Shown here: piece by piece, positions 8,180 to 17,271 of the stretch | Layout: every line of letters begins with the position of its first letter | Position numbering within the stretch: position 1 is the stretch's first letter | DNA from: Phycisphaerales bacterium | GTDB taxonomy: Bacteria; Planctomycetota; Phycisphaerae; UBA1845 | Assembly (NCBI GenBank): GCA_020852275.1 | Contig: JADZBE010000001.1 | Coordinates: forward strand, 1 to 64,000 | Direction of reading: 5' to 3' | DNA length: 64,000 bases | Translations under genes and position numbers: made by a program | The notes under the pieces: generated by a model | Seen by the model: only the letters and a program-made list of their open reading frames with translations | Told to the model about the DNA's origin: nothing | Databases searched by the model: none

Positions 8180-11100
8180 TCAACGCTGGAGCGCCGGGTC
8201 GGCACGGCGGCGATGCGCCTGCTGCCTTTCGCCGGCGACTTGCTCCCGGTACTGCTTCGGGCTTCGCGGTAACTCTCTCGCGCCGACGGCGATCAGGCCG
8301 GCCATACCTGAGAGCGCGAAGTCGTCGGGCTCGTGCGCGGAAGTGATGCTTGCGTCATCGGGCGTCGTCGTCTCGCCAGGCGCGGACGGCAGCGTGGCAC
8401 GACGATGGATGCGGGTCGTGACGGGTTCCTCGGCGTCGAGGCGGCGCGTCTGCGTGCGCTCCGGCGCGGTCTCGATGGTCCGCTCGGCCATGAGCGCCTT
8501 GATGCGCTTGGCGAGCTTGGAGACCGTCGGTGCGGCTTTATCTCCCGATTCCGGCGCTTTACCGGCGAGGCTGGCCTTCAGTTGGTCGCGCAGGGCGGCC
8601 AGTTCCGATTGGTACGCGTCGTGAACGAAGGGCTTACCGATGCGGGCCTGGTAGTCGCGGAGTTGCGATTCGGCGATGGACTGGTCCCGACGGACCCTCG
8701 CAATCTCGGGGCCGTACCCGGCGGCCAGTCGTTCGAGCGCGTTGAGGACGGCGCGCGGACCGGGGTTGCCGCGGATCAGCCGGTCGTGCCGGGCCGTGGC
8801 GCCTTCGAGATAGACCTCCGGCGGGAACTGCGGGCAGAGCACGACGCCGAAGCGCAGGCCGCGGTACGTGCCGAGCGGGACGCGCTCTTCCTGGCGGACG
8901 GCCTGTGGCAGCGCCTCCAGACGCTTTCCGAGCACGGTCGCCGCGTCCTCGCGCGGATAGGCGCGGTCGCCGATGATGATGTTGTCGCCGGCGTGGGTGA
9001 CAACGGTCGCTTGGTCGGCTTCGACCTTGGCTAAGCGCTCGGAAAGACTCAGGATTCTGCTTGGCAGGTCGCGCACGTTTCGGCGGGCGACGTACTGCTC
9101 GTCCAGGTGGTTCTTCCGCAACAGCGCCAGCCGCTGCAACTCGGCGTCGGCCTCGGCGAGCGTCAGCACCGCCGGGTTGCCGGAGGCGATGGCCTTCACT
9201 TCCGCGTAGGAGAGTTCCTGCCCGCCGACATCCTCGGCGCGACGGGCGGCGTTGTGGCCGGTGATGATCTGGCCGATGAACCGGGCCTTCGTTTCGAGGG
9301 CTTGCCACATGTAGGCGTCGAACGAGCCTTCGGTTACGTAGCGGTACACCGCGACTTCCGCGTTGGTGTTTCCCTGGCGCAGGATGCGGCCCTCGCGCTG
9401 CTCGACCTCGGCGGGCTTCCACGGGGCGTCCAGGTGATGCAGGGCGACCAGCCGCTGCTGCACGTTGGTACCCGTGCCCATCTTCTGCGTGCTGCCGATC
9501 AGCACGCGGACCGTGCCGCTCCTCACCTTCTCGAACAGTGCCTGCTTCTTGGCATCGGAGTCGGCTTCGCCGATGACGGCAATCTGTCCATGCGGAACGC
9601 CGGCGGTGACCAGTTTCTGGATCACGTCGTCGTAGGCGGAATAGCCCCACGGCATCGGATGCACACCCATGTCGCAGAAGATCATCTGCGTGCCGCGCGT
9701 CGCGGCGGTGCGCTGCCAGATTTCGGCGACGTTCTCGACCAGGCGGTTGACCTTTGAGCCTGCGAAGTCGGGCGCGGTGGCGGAGAGCATCCGCGCGTCG
9801 ATGGCGAGCTTGCGGCCGTCGGTGGTGATGGCCAGAGCGTTGTCGATGCGCGGGTCCACCTTGTCCGTGCGCAGGCGCTCGTAGCGTTTGACGAGCTGAT
9901 CCTGCAGGGCGTGCTGCTCGGCGGACATCGGGCAGGCGACGATAATCGCCTTGCCCGTCTCCAGTTTTGGCGTCGGCAGATTGAGCATGTCAGCCGTCTG
10001 CACGTCGGAAAAGGCCCGGAACATCTGCTGCAATTCCGGCAGGTTGGTGAACTTGGCGAACCGGCTTCGCGGGCGCAGCGACGCTCCGGCAGGCGAAATC
10101 TCCATCGTGTCGATCATTTCGCCGAACGTGGCCGCCCAGGCGTCGAAGTGCTCCAGACCGCGGCTCTTGAGGCCCGCCGGGTCGAGGAAGCGCTGCATCG
10201 TGTACATCTCGACCATCGTGTTGGAGACCGGCGTGCCGGTGGCAAACGTCACGCCGTGGCCGGGGTTCTGCTCGCCCAGATAGCTCGCCTTCATGAACAC
10301 GTCGAAGGCGCGTTCGCTGCCGCCGGTCTGGATGCCGGCGACGCGCTCCATCTTGGTCGGCGTCTCCAGATTCTTGAAGAAGTGCGCCTCGTCGATGAAC
10401 ACGTGATCGACGCCGAGTTCGTCGAACACGAGGCCGTCGTCTTTCTTCTCCTCGGCCAGCAGGTCTTTCAGGCGCTCGACGCGCGCGGCTTTCTGCTTCT
10501 CGATCTGCTTGATGAGGTTGCGAGCCGCGCCCTTGGCGCCGGCGTGCTGCGTGAGCAGCTCGTCGTACTCGGCGATCTGCCCGGTGAGGAACTTCTCCTG
10601 GTAATCGCGCGACATGCCGATGCGCTCGAACGAAGAGTGCGTGACCAGGATGCCGTCCCATTCGCCGCTGGCGATCTTGGCAGTCAAGAGCTTGCGCCGG
10701 TCGCGCGCCAGGTCCTCCTTCGTCGCCACAAGCAGTTTTGCGTTTGGATATAACTGCATGAATTCGCGGGCAAACTGCTCCAGCAGGTGATTAGGCACGA
10801 CGTACATCGGCTTCTTGATAAGCCCCGCCTGCTTCATCTTCATGCCGGTGGCGGCCATGGTGAACGTCTTGCCGGCGCCGACGGCGTGCGCCAGCAGCGT
10901 GTTGCCGGAACTCATGCCGCGCCACACGGCCGCCGCCTGGTGCGGCTGGAGGCGGATGGTCTGGTTCATGCCGGGGAAGTCGAGGTGCGAGCCGTCGAAG
11001 AGGCGCGGGCGGAGGTTGTTGTACGTGTCGTTGTAGATGCGGACCAGCCGCTCGGTGCGCTCGGGATCGGCAAACACCCAGGCGCGGAAGCGCTCCTTGA

Positions 11101-13873
11101 TGAGCTTCTGCTTTTCGCGGGCGGCCATCGTCTCTTCCTGGTTGACGACGCGCTCCTCGCGGTCGCCGTGGTCGATCACGTCGTAGATGGTCGGTGACTT
11201 CATGTTCAGCGCCAGTTCCAGCAGCCATGTGCCGTGGGCGCGGGCGGTGCCGTAGTCGGAGGTCGCGGCGACGGACTGCTTGGCGGCGTAGCCGGCGTCG
11301 AGATTCCAGACGGCGTCTTTCGCAAGGTGGGCGACGGGTACGGCTTCGGGCGCGACGTGGAACAGCTCGGCGGCGAAGGCCTGGATGTCCAGCGCAGGTA
11401 TCCACGGCGCGCCGAGATTGGCGTCAATGTCGCCGGGCAAGACGTCTTCGGGCTGCACGCGACGGAGTGCCTCGGCGCTGCGCGCATGATCGGAGCCGCC
11501 CTTCTCGGCAATGGCCAGCTTGTGGCGGACGTTGCCGGAGAGAACCTCGTCGGCGGTCTGCCACGTCTTTGACTCCGGGTCGAGGTACACCAAGTCGCCC
11601 AGTTCGGCGATGACCTGCTGCTCGGGCTTTCCGTAGAGTTCAGCGATGAATGGCAGGTCCACCCTGCCCCGCTGGTTGAGCGAGACGAGCAGGCCCTCCT
11701 CGGCGCTTCGGACCTGCGTGACGGGCGGTGTGCGTCCGACGACATCCCGGCTCATGATTGCGGCCTTGGACGCCTTGCCGCTGACCTCGTCGTACTCCTC
11801 CAGCGACATCACCAGCATGGCGTCGGGGTCTTCGACGAACTTGACCAGGTTCGGCCGGCGGCGGATCACGCTGCCGTCGCGGGTTTCGCCGAAGGTCGTC
11901 TTGTTGATCGGGCCGAAGGCGCGGACGAAGCGGTCGTAGGCGAGGTTCAGTTCACCGCGGGACGCATCGCGGTGCCCGACCGGCCAGTCCTCGTTCTGCG
12001 ATTGAAGCACGCGGCGCGCGCGGTCGCGGATGTCAATCAGCGCGGCCATGCGTTTCCCGGTGAGCGTGCCGCTGGCCTTGAGCGCCGCGCCGCCGTAGAC
12101 GACCGGCAGGGACCGGCCGTTTGCGACCTGGAAGATCCCGCGGTCCTCACCCACGAAGAAACTCCCCTCGTCGATGTGCTTCTCAGGCGGCGGCGGGATG
12201 AACGCCGGCGCCGCCGGTTCCTCCGGCCGTGACGCCTGCAACGGCGCAAACTCCGGCAGGTGTTGGATCGCGGAGCGGAGCCTGGCGGCAAGATCGCCGC
12301 TGCCGCGAATGCTGTAGCCCTCGCCGTAGAGCGTGTCCTTGCGGCTCCACTCGCCGAGGACCATCTCCGGGTGGTTGCGGAAGTAGCGGTTGATCTGAAC
12401 CTCGACACCCTCGACATCCAGCGGCGTCACGCGCAACCAGTCGGGGTCTACGTGATGCTCCGGCTCGCCGGGGGCGCGCCTGCGCAGGAACAGGATGTCG
12501 GTCACGACGGCCGTGCCTTCGCGCTTGAAGGCGTCGGAAGGCAGCCGGATCGCGCCGACGAAGTCGGCCTTCGACGCGAGATGCTCCCGGATCGCGGCGT
12601 TCTGCTTGTCGAGCGTGAAGTGCGACGTGACCACGGCCAGCACGCCGCCGGGCTTGAGCGCGTCCACGGACTTGGCGAGGAAGTAGTCATGCAGGGCGAG
12701 CTTCTGCCCGTGGTACTCGAGCTTGATATCGGCGAAGGGCACGTTGCCAACCACGGCGTCGAGGCCGCTTTCGGGCAGTTTTGTGTCGCGGAAGTTCTCG
12801 ATGCGGATGTCGTGCTCGGGATGCAGCGCCCGGGCGATGCGTCCCGAAATCGAATCCAGCTCGACGCCGATGAAGCGGTGCCCCCTGCTGCCCTGGCTCA
12901 TGAAGTTGCCGATGCCGCAGCCCGGTTCGAGGATCAGCCCGTCCTCGGGCACACCCAGCCGACTGATGGCGTCGTGAATGGCGGTGATGACGGTCGGCGA
13001 CGTGTAGAAGGCGTTGAAGGTGGTGCGCTTGGCGCTGTCAAACTCCGCCGGCGCGAGCAGGTCCTTGAGTTCATCTCCAAGCGCCTGCCAGCCGGCGTCC
13101 TTGTAGCGCCCTGTCAGCGGGTCGGGGAAGATCGACAGCGCCACGGGGCCGAATCCCGGAAAGCGGGACAGAATCTGCTTCTCCTCGGCGGTGGCGGAAC
13201 GCTGTTCGCTTTCGATTGCCTGAAGCGTGCGGATGGCGGCGAGGATGTCGCGGGCTTTCCCTTTCTCGCCGGAGGCGATTTGGACGGGTGCAGATTCGGA
13301 TCGCGCCGTCACCGTCGGGACGGGGTGGGCCTTTGTCGTCCACTGGCTTGCGGGCAGTTCTCGTTCGACGGGTTGCTTAGTCGGCTCTGCCGGCAGCACT
13401 GTCGGGTAAGGGTCGAACAGCAGCGGCCCCTGCCCGCGATTCAGGTGCGCAACGTGAGAGTGCGGAGGTACGCCATGACGGCGTCCAGGAAGGGCTGTTC
13501 CTGTTCGTCGGGCGGATAGGCGGCCTGCAAACGACTCACCACTTCCACGAGCGCGATCTCCATCGCCGCGCTCGACCGGTTCGCCGGGTGCATCAGCGGC
13601 TTCGACTCGGCGAGCTTCCCCATCCAGGCCTCGTGCCGGGTCTTCAGCATCCGGGCGTAGGACTCTGTGACCGCGAGCAGTTCCCGCCTGCTGCGGAGCT
13701 GGTCGTGCAGCCTGGGTCGCTGCTGAAGAAGTTCGAGAATGATCGTCTTGTACTGCATCAGGTTCTCCATCAGATGAAACGGGCGGCTCTGCCAGCGCGA
13801 CGACCGGACCGTCCGGCTCGGATTGAAACGGCAACAGTCCTTGATTGGGTGGGTCGGATCGGCGGCGGGGCAT
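8180..13873 (-). CDS. Giant N6-adenine methylase / superfamily 2 helicase fusion
   Basis: The protein has up to 1897 residues. Near residues 290-470 is a Rossmann methylase (LEPGCGIGNFMS, catalytic motif NVPF in place of NPPF/Y, VVTSHFTLD). Near residue 990 begins a helicase with Walker A HAVGAGKTFT, DEAH box VFIDEAHFFKN (about 1160) and the C-terminal motif QREGRILRQGN. This architecture is typical of large polyvalent proteins on conjugative plasmids and integrative elements, often suspected of anti-restriction or DNA-entry roles. The start is uncertain: residues about 40-145 are overlapped in another frame by the 105-aa gene at 13441-13758 and look like out-of-frame sequence, whereas NQGLLPFQSEPDGP near the N-terminus looks coding. 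The true start may lie near 13400-13440. Confidence 0.85.
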   Translation of the reverse strand: MPRRRSDPPNQGLLPFQSEPDGPVVALAEPPVSSDGEPDAVQDDHSRTSSAATQAARPAPQQAGTARGHRVLRPDAEDPARGLDGEARRVEAADAPGEPVERGDGDRARGSGESFAGRLSARRTGTALPGRRHGVPPHSHVAHLNRGQGPLLFDPYPTVLPAEPTKQPVERELPASQWTTKAHPVPTVTARSESAPVQIASGEKGKARDILAAIRTLQAIESEQRSATAEEKQILSRFPGFGPVALSIFPDPLTGRYKDAGWQALGDELKDLLAPAEFDSAKRTTFNAFYTSPTVITAIHDAISRLGVPEDGLILEPGCGIGNFMSQGSRGHRFIGVELDSISGRIARALHPEHDIRIENFRDTKLPESGLDAVVGNVPFADIKLEYHGQKLALHDYFLAKSVDALKPGGVLAVVTSHFTLDKQNAAIREHLASKADFVGAIRLPSDAFKREGTAVVTDILFLRRRAPGEPEHHVDPDWLRVTPLDVEGVEVQINRYFRNHPEMVLGEWSRKDTLYGEGYSIRGSGDLAARLRSAIQHLPEFAPLQASRPEEPAAPAFIPPPPEKHIDEGSFFVGEDRGIFQVANGRSLPVVYGGAALKASGTLTGKRMAALIDIRDRARRVLQSQNEDWPVGHRDASRGELNLAYDRFVRAFGPINKTTFGETRDGSVIRRRPNLVKFVEDPDAMLVMSLEEYDEVSGKASKAAIMSRDVVGRTPPVTQVRSAEEGLLVSLNQRGRVDLPFIAELYGKPEQQVIAELGDLVYLDPESKTWQTADEVLSGNVRHKLAIAEKGGSDHARSAEALRRVQPEDVLPGDIDANLGAPWIPALDIQAFAAELFHVAPEAVPVAHLAKDAVWNLDAGYAAKQSVAATSDYGTARAHGTWLLELALNMKSPTIYDVIDHGDREERVVNQEETMAAREKQKLIKERFRAWVFADPERTERLVRIYNDTYNNLRPRLFDGSHLDFPGMNQTIRLQPHQAAAVWRGMSSGNTLLAHAVGAGKTFTMAATGMKMKQAGLIKKPMYVVPNHLLEQFAREFMQLYPNAKLLVATKEDLARDRRKLLTAKIASGEWDGILVTHSSFERIGMSRDYQEKFLTGQIAEYDELLTQHAGAKGAARNLIKQIEKQKAARVERLKDLLAEEKKDDGLVFDELGVDHVFIDEAHFFKNLETPTKMERVAGIQTGGSERAFDVFMKASYLGEQNPGHGVTFATGTPVSNTMVEMYTMQRFLDPAGLKSRGLEHFDAWAATFGEMIDTMEISPAGASLRPRSRFAKFTNLPELQQMFRAFSDVQTADMLNLPTPKLETGKAIIVACPMSAEQHALQDQLVKRYERLRTDKVDPRIDNALAITTDGRKLAIDARMLSATAPDFAGSKVNRLVENVAEIWQRTAATRGTQMIFCDMGVHPMPWGYSAYDDVIQKLVTAGVPHGQIAVIGEADSDAKKQALFEKVRSGTVRVLIGSTQKMGTGTNVQQRLVALHHLDAPWKPAEVEQREGRILRQGNTNAEVAVYRYVTEGSFDAYMWQALETKARFIGQIITGHNAARRAEDVGGQELSYAEVKAIASGNPAVLTLAEADAELQRLALLRKNHLDEQYVARRNVRDLPSRILSLSERLAKVEADQATVVTHAGDNIIIGDRAYPREDAATVLGKRLEALPQAVRQEERVPLGTYRGLRFGVVLCPQFPPEVYLEGATARHDRLIRGNPGPRAVLNALERLAAGYGPEIARVRRDQSIAESQLRDYQARIGKPFVHDAYQSELAALRDQLKASLAGKAPESGDKAAPTVSKLAKRIKALMAERTIETAPERTQTRRLDAEEPVTTRIHRRATLPSAPGETTTPDDASITSAHEPDDFALSGMAGLIAVGARELPRSPKQYREQVAGERQQAHRRRADPALQR
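13441..13758 (-). CDS. Small helical protein (105 aa) overlapping the helicase N-terminus
   Basis: The product begins MQYKTIILELLQQRPRLHDQ and is predicted almost entirely helical and charged. GGAGA lies 6 nt before the chosen ATG. Another ATG four codons upstream is possible. It shares the strand but not the frame of the methylase-helicase N-terminal extension. Its amino-acid composition looks far more protein-like than the helicase frame over the same bases. Function unknown; it may be translationally coupled to the helicase. Confidence 0.6.
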   Translation of the reverse strand: MQYKTIILELLQQRPRLHDQLRSRRELLAVTESYARMLKTRHEAWMGKLAESKPLMHPANRSSAAMEIALVEVVSRLQAAYPPDEQEQPFLDAVMAYLRTLTLRT

Positions 13874-14003
13874 TTCAGCGGGCGGTGGCGTTGACGAACG
13901 TCGTTACGCGCGAGGGTTGATTCCCCTATCGCGTAGCACAACCCGATGGCCGTTTCAATCGGAAATCGCTCCGGCTCGGAAATGTGCCGCGGAGACGGCG
14001 GTC

Positions 14004-14237
14004 TCAACCCAACTCGCGAATCTTCTCGCCGGGGTCAGCTCCACAGGCCCGGCACCATTCCGCGAATTCCACGGGGTCGATGCGGCGGTCGCCGATCTCG
14101 GAGCGGTGGACCATCGTGTTGTGCATGCGGAGCCTCTCCGCCAGATCGCGCTGGGTCAGCCCGGCGTCCGTCCGCATCCGCCGGAGCGTGACGCACATCC
14201 GCCGATAAGCCGCCTTGTGTTGGGGCCTTGCTGCCAT
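14004..14237 (-). CDS. XRE-family HTH regulator
   Basis: This 77-residue single-domain Cro/CI-type DNA-binding protein contains the helix-turn-helix RTDAGLTQRDLAERLRMHN. It has no sensor or oligomerisation domain. It lies upstream of the 105-aa gene and methylase-helicase on the same strand and diverges from the PEP-CTERM gene, with a near-perfect palindrome in between. It probably represses its own and neighbouring promoters. Confidence 0.8.
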   Translation of the reverse strand: MAARPQHKAAYRRMCVTLRRMRTDAGLTQRDLAERLRMHNTMVHRSEIGDRRIDPVEFAEWCRACGADPGEKIRELG

Positions 14238-14266
14238 TTGAGCAGCACGCTAAACTGCCGCAAGTG

Positions 14267-14285
14267 TGCTGCTAGTTTAGCAGCA
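14267..14285. promoter_or_regulatory. Probable operator of the XRE regulator
   Basis: TGCTGCTAGTTTAGCAGCA has 8-bp inverted arms around a 3-bp centre. A related half-palindrome (GAGCAGCACGCTAAACTGC) lies at about 14240-14258, adjoining the regulator start. The position between divergent genes fits an operator; binding is inferred. Confidence 0.5.
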
Positions 14286-14347
14286 AGCTGCGGCGGCCCG
14301 GCGTTGGGTCGCGGAGCCGGTTGGTCATGCGTGGTGGAGATAGTCCG

Positions 14348-14959
14348 ATGAGCAAGTGCGTGGCTGGTTTGATGGCGGTTCTATTGTGCGCGTCCTTGGC
14401 CGGGGCCGACATCGTGCAGAACGGAAGTTTTGAGACGTACGGCGGCAGCGGCAACAGCAACATCGGCATGGGCATCGCCCCCTGGGTGATCGGCTCGCCC
14501 GGCATCGACATCGTCATCCCGGAACTGGGCGAAGGGCACTACTGGCTGCCGGCCGACGGCGAGGTCTCGATCTCGCTCAACTGGTTCAACCCCGCGTCGA
14601 TCTCGCAGGCGCTCGTCACCACGCCGGGGCAGCCGTACGAGGTCAGCTTCTGGATGGCTGCCGAGATTTACGGCGGGCCGCAGTGGCGCACGATGGACGT
14701 GACTTGGAACGGCGCCCTCCTCGGCTCGCCGGCATTCGAGTACACGGGCCAGGGACCGGAGAACATGGGCTGGACGCGCTTCAGCTACTCCGCCCTCGGG
14801 ACCGGCAACGACATCCTGGCGTTCCTCAGCACGACGCCCGCCAACTTCGGGCCGGCCCTCGACAACGTGTCGGTGACCGCCGTGCCCGTGCCGGGAACGC
14901 TGGCGCTGATGTCGGTGGGGCTGCTGGCGCTCAAGCGACGAAGGAGGGCGGCGTCATGA
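14348..14959 (+). CDS. PEP-CTERM-anchored extracellular protein (DUF642/choice-of-anchor C-like)
   Basis: This 203-residue secreted protein has a signal peptide (about residues 1-20, ending SLAGA) and the body motif DIVQNGSFET...GIAPWVIG, typical of DUF642-like beta-sandwich proteins. The C-terminal sorting signal is VPVPGTLALMSVGLLALKRRRR: a VP.P motif, a membrane segment and an Arg cluster. Exosortase would remove the tail and release or anchor the protein outside. GGTGGAGA precedes the chosen ATG. The next gene overlaps it by an ATGA. Confidence 0.8.
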   Translation: MSKCVAGLMAVLLCASLAGADIVQNGSFETYGGSGNSNIGMGIAPWVIGSPGIDIVIPELGEGHYWLPADGEVSISLNWFNPASISQALVTTPGQPYEVSFWMAAEIYGGPQWRTMDVTWNGALLGSPAFEYTGQGPENMGWTRFSYSALGTGNDILAFLSTTPANFGPALDNVSVTAVPVPGTLALMSVGLLALKRRRRAAS

Positions 14960-15528
14960 ACACCGCGCCGCCACGCGCTACTTCCTCCACGATGCGACTG
15001 CTTCACGGCTTGGGCGTCGCGGCTGCCCTCCTCGGCGCATTCGTGGTGGGCATCATGCTGTTGGGTGCAGGCGTTGACCGTCCATCGCCCCTGCTCATCG
15101 CAATCGGGGCGGTGTTCTCGCTTGCGGCGCTGATTCAGGGCATTCGGATCGTCGCCCGGTGGGAGCGGCGCAGTGCCGCCGAATTGGCCGCCGCGGAGTC
15201 TGCTGACCAACTCGTATGCTCACAGTGCGGCGTGTTTCCACGCGAGCAGGGCATCGGCTGTTCGGCATCCCGAAAGCGAGCGGCGGTCTACATCGCCGCC
15301 GGTGTGGTGCTTGCCCTGGTCCTTCGCGATGGGTTGTTCTCCGGATTTGACCAGGACTCGTTCCGCGTGGCGTTCGCGGTCCTTCTCCTGGCCGGCGCCG
15401 CCAGCAGGTGGGCAAAGACGCCGAGAGTTGCCTGTCCCACATGCAGGGGTCACTCCGTCGTCTCCCGCAACAGTCGCAAGGGTGCTCGTTGGGCCACGCA
15501 GTTCGAGGGACAAAGAGCCGGCGGGTAG
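14956..15528 (+). CDS. Membrane protein with two CxxC clusters
   Basis: This 190-residue protein is translationally coupled to the PEP-CTERM gene through an ATGA overlap. Hydrophobic segments lie near residues 18-38, 42-60, 105-120 and 130-150. CSQCG near residue 80 and CPTC near residue 160 could form one zinc site across the loops. No family is recognised. Function unknown. Confidence 0.65.
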   Translation: MNTAPPRATSSTMRLLHGLGVAAALLGAFVVGIMLLGAGVDRPSPLLIAIGAVFSLAALIQGIRIVARWERRSAAELAAAESADQLVCSQCGVFPREQGIGCSASRKRAAVYIAAGVVLALVLRDGLFSGFDQDSFRVAFAVLLLAGAASRWAKTPRVACPTCRGHSVVSRNSRKGARWATQFEGQRAGG

Positions 15529-15590
15529 TCATTAATTGATGCGGTAGGCGCTGGGCTTGCTGGGCTCGCGGCGACGAAGGAGGTGGCGTC

Positions 15591-16067
15591 ATGAACGATG
15601 AATCTCCCGCACAGGCGGCGCGGCCGAACCCGCCGTCCACGAGCGCCTCCAAGGTCTACAAGCCGTACGTGTCCCGGCTTGACCGATGGCTTGAGCGCCT
15701 GGATCACGTCAACATGGGCGTCCGGCTGGTTGTCCTGGTCGGCGGAATCATCGCCGTGGTCTGGTTCATGATCTTCGGCGGCGGCGGGCTGCTTCTCGAT
15801 CAGACGATCACGCGGCACAGGCTGGCGGGAACCTGGCACGTTGATGGGAGCTTCGCTGACTGGACGTTCGGCCGCGACGGGACCTGGACGGAAGACGCGG
15901 TCATCGACACGCACGGCTCCTACACCCTGGAGGACGGCGACCGTATCCTGATCAAGGGGATGCTTGGGGCGACGATGGAATTCCAGTACTCGTTCGACGA
16001 CGGCGAACTGGTGCTGAGGGGGACCAACGGAACCCCGTTCGGATTCCGGCTGACGCCGAAGGACTGA
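15591..16067 (+). CDS. Single-span membrane protein with lipocalin-like C-terminal domain
   Basis: This 158-residue protein has a Pro/Ala-rich cytoplasmic N-terminus, one membrane helix (RLVVLVGGIIAVVWFMIF, about residues 45-63), then a beta-rich domain (GTWHVDGSFADWTFGRDGTW) like small lipocalin/DUF5640-type domains that follow a membrane anchor. It reads in the same direction as the two preceding genes and probably belongs to their operon. Confidence 0.6.
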   Translation: MNDESPAQAARPNPPSTSASKVYKPYVSRLDRWLERLDHVNMGVRLVVLVGGIIAVVWFMIFGGGGLLLDQTITRHRLAGTWHVDGSFADWTFGRDGTWTEDAVIDTHGSYTLEDGDRILIKGMLGATMEFQYSFDDGELVLRGTNGTPFGFRLTPKD

Positions 16068-16140
16068 TGCCGGCGCGGAATCCCCCCTCGTCCGCCGGCG
16101 TTCTTGAAAAGGAAGGCCAACCAGCGGTCGTTGGTTGACC

Positions 16141-16180
16141 GGAGGGGACTTTCTCCGTCCCCGGCTCCTTCCTCTTCTGT
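16141..16180 (+). terminator. Probable intrinsic terminator
   Basis: GGGGAC...GTCCCC within an extended GGAG/CTCC stem is followed by a pyrimidine-rich stretch (TTCCTCTTCTGT). It ends the three-gene plus-strand cluster. The T-run is imperfect. Confidence 0.45.
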
Positions 16181-16471
16181 ATCGCTTCCTAATGCGGAAT
16201 GAGGCTCGGAAGGTGTCGGACCCCTTCCCTGCGTGCTTTCTTCGGCCTCTCCAGGGCTTCAATCGGTAGCTTGTCTGTACCGGCGGGTCCAACTCGTTCG
16301 ACAACCTGTGCCTGTCCCGATTTGTCGTGCTGCACGCGGGTTCTTCAGGGGAGCGTGCGTGCCGCCGCCTCGGCTAGCGCTGTGGGTGCGCGCTCGGCGG
16401 CGGCCGCTGTGCTGGATATTAAGGTATAAGAAGAGGCGTGGTCGCAACCTCTTGATCTTGCTCGATCCGAA

Positions 16472-16534
16472 CCGTCACGATCTGTCGGGCCGCCGTCACA
16501 ATTGGTCGGCGAACCGTCAGAATTCGCTTGCGCG
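16472..16534 (+). repeat. Three 21-bp iterons upstream of repL
   Basis: Three direct repeats start at 16472, 16493 and 16514, an exact 21-bp period of two helical turns. Each begins CCGTCA(C/G)(A/G)AT; copies 1 and 2 match at about 15 of 21 bases. They lie ~57 bp before the repL start codon. Spacing in whole helical turns is typical of iterons that bind a plasmid initiator. Downstream, TTTGTC and GACAAA motifs may belong to the repL promoter. Confidence 0.6.
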
Positions 16535-16590
16535 TTTGTCGCTTGTCTGCCAGTGTGTTGTCTGTCTAGTGACAAATTCGGAGGCGGAAA

Positions 16591-17271
16591 ATGACGGAAG
16601 CGCGACAGATTCAGGACTTGCCGGCGAACCAGGTGAGCACGAAGCGCGGGTTCCCGGTCTACCGCACCAATCCGAGCGTGCCGCAGACCAACGGCATGCC
16701 CACGCGCACGCGGCGATTCCACGTCCCCGGCGGCAAGGGCTCGGTCATCGTGGACAACAGCAGCGGCGAGATCAAGGGCCTCGGCGGCATGGGCTTCTGG
16801 TGGGAGGAGGAAGTGGACAGCAGCCGCTTCGTCAAGCTCTTCCTCGACGGCATCAAGCAGGCCGCCGACCTGTCGAAGACGGGGATGCAGGTCTTCGAGC
16901 TCGTCTATCACGAAATGCGCGCCAACCCCGGCTCCGACGAAATCAAGCTCAACCAGTACCTCGCCAAGGATCACGGGATCAGCGACCGCACCTACCAGCG
17001 CGGCGTGCGGGAGCTGCTGGAAAAGGAGTTCCTCTACCGCAGCCCCAGTGACGGCGTCTTCTTCGTCAACATCCGCTTCATGTTCAACGGCGACCGTCTG
17101 GCCTTCGTCCGCTCGTACCATCTCAAGGGATCGAGCCGTCAGCAGGAACTGCAACTCGGTGATGTGCCCGCCCTCCCCTCGCCTGTCCTGGCGGATGATG
17201 CGGGCGGTGCCGACGCGGCGATTGAGTCTGATAGCGGAAGCGATCTGGCGGTCGGCGATCAGGAGAGATAG
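16591..17271 (+). CDS. RepL-like replication initiator (winged helix)
   Basis: This 226-residue protein has a central winged-helix region (KTGMQVFELVYHEM, then YLAKDHGISDRTYQRGVREL) and a characteristic MFNGDRLAFVRSYH near the C-terminus, as in RepL-type plasmid initiators. GGAGG sits 8-10 nt before the ATG. Iterons lie directly upstream. Its 3' end overlaps the convergent parA-partner gene by 13 bp. It would start replication of the excised circular form. Confidence 0.75.
   Translation: MTEARQIQDLPANQVSTKRGFPVYRTNPSVPQTNGMPTRTRRFHVPGGKGSVIVDNSSGEIKGLGGMGFWWEEEVDSSRFVKLFLDGIKQAADLSKTGMQVFELVYHEMRANPGSDEIKLNQYLAKDHGISDRTYQRGVRELLEKEFLYRSPSDGVFFVNIRFMFNGDRLAFVRSYHLKGSSRQQELQLGDVPALPSPVLADDAGGADAAIESDSGSDLAVGDQER

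Noticed and set aside
4139..8180. Left copy of the tRNA-Pro 3' end (attL)
   Set aside because: No match to the GGGGCGACTGGATTTGAACC stretch was found in this region; serine integrases need only a short core, so absence is not decisive.
12260..13519. 419-codon frame on the plus strand
   Set aside because: It is the antisense of the methylase domain of the giant helicase.
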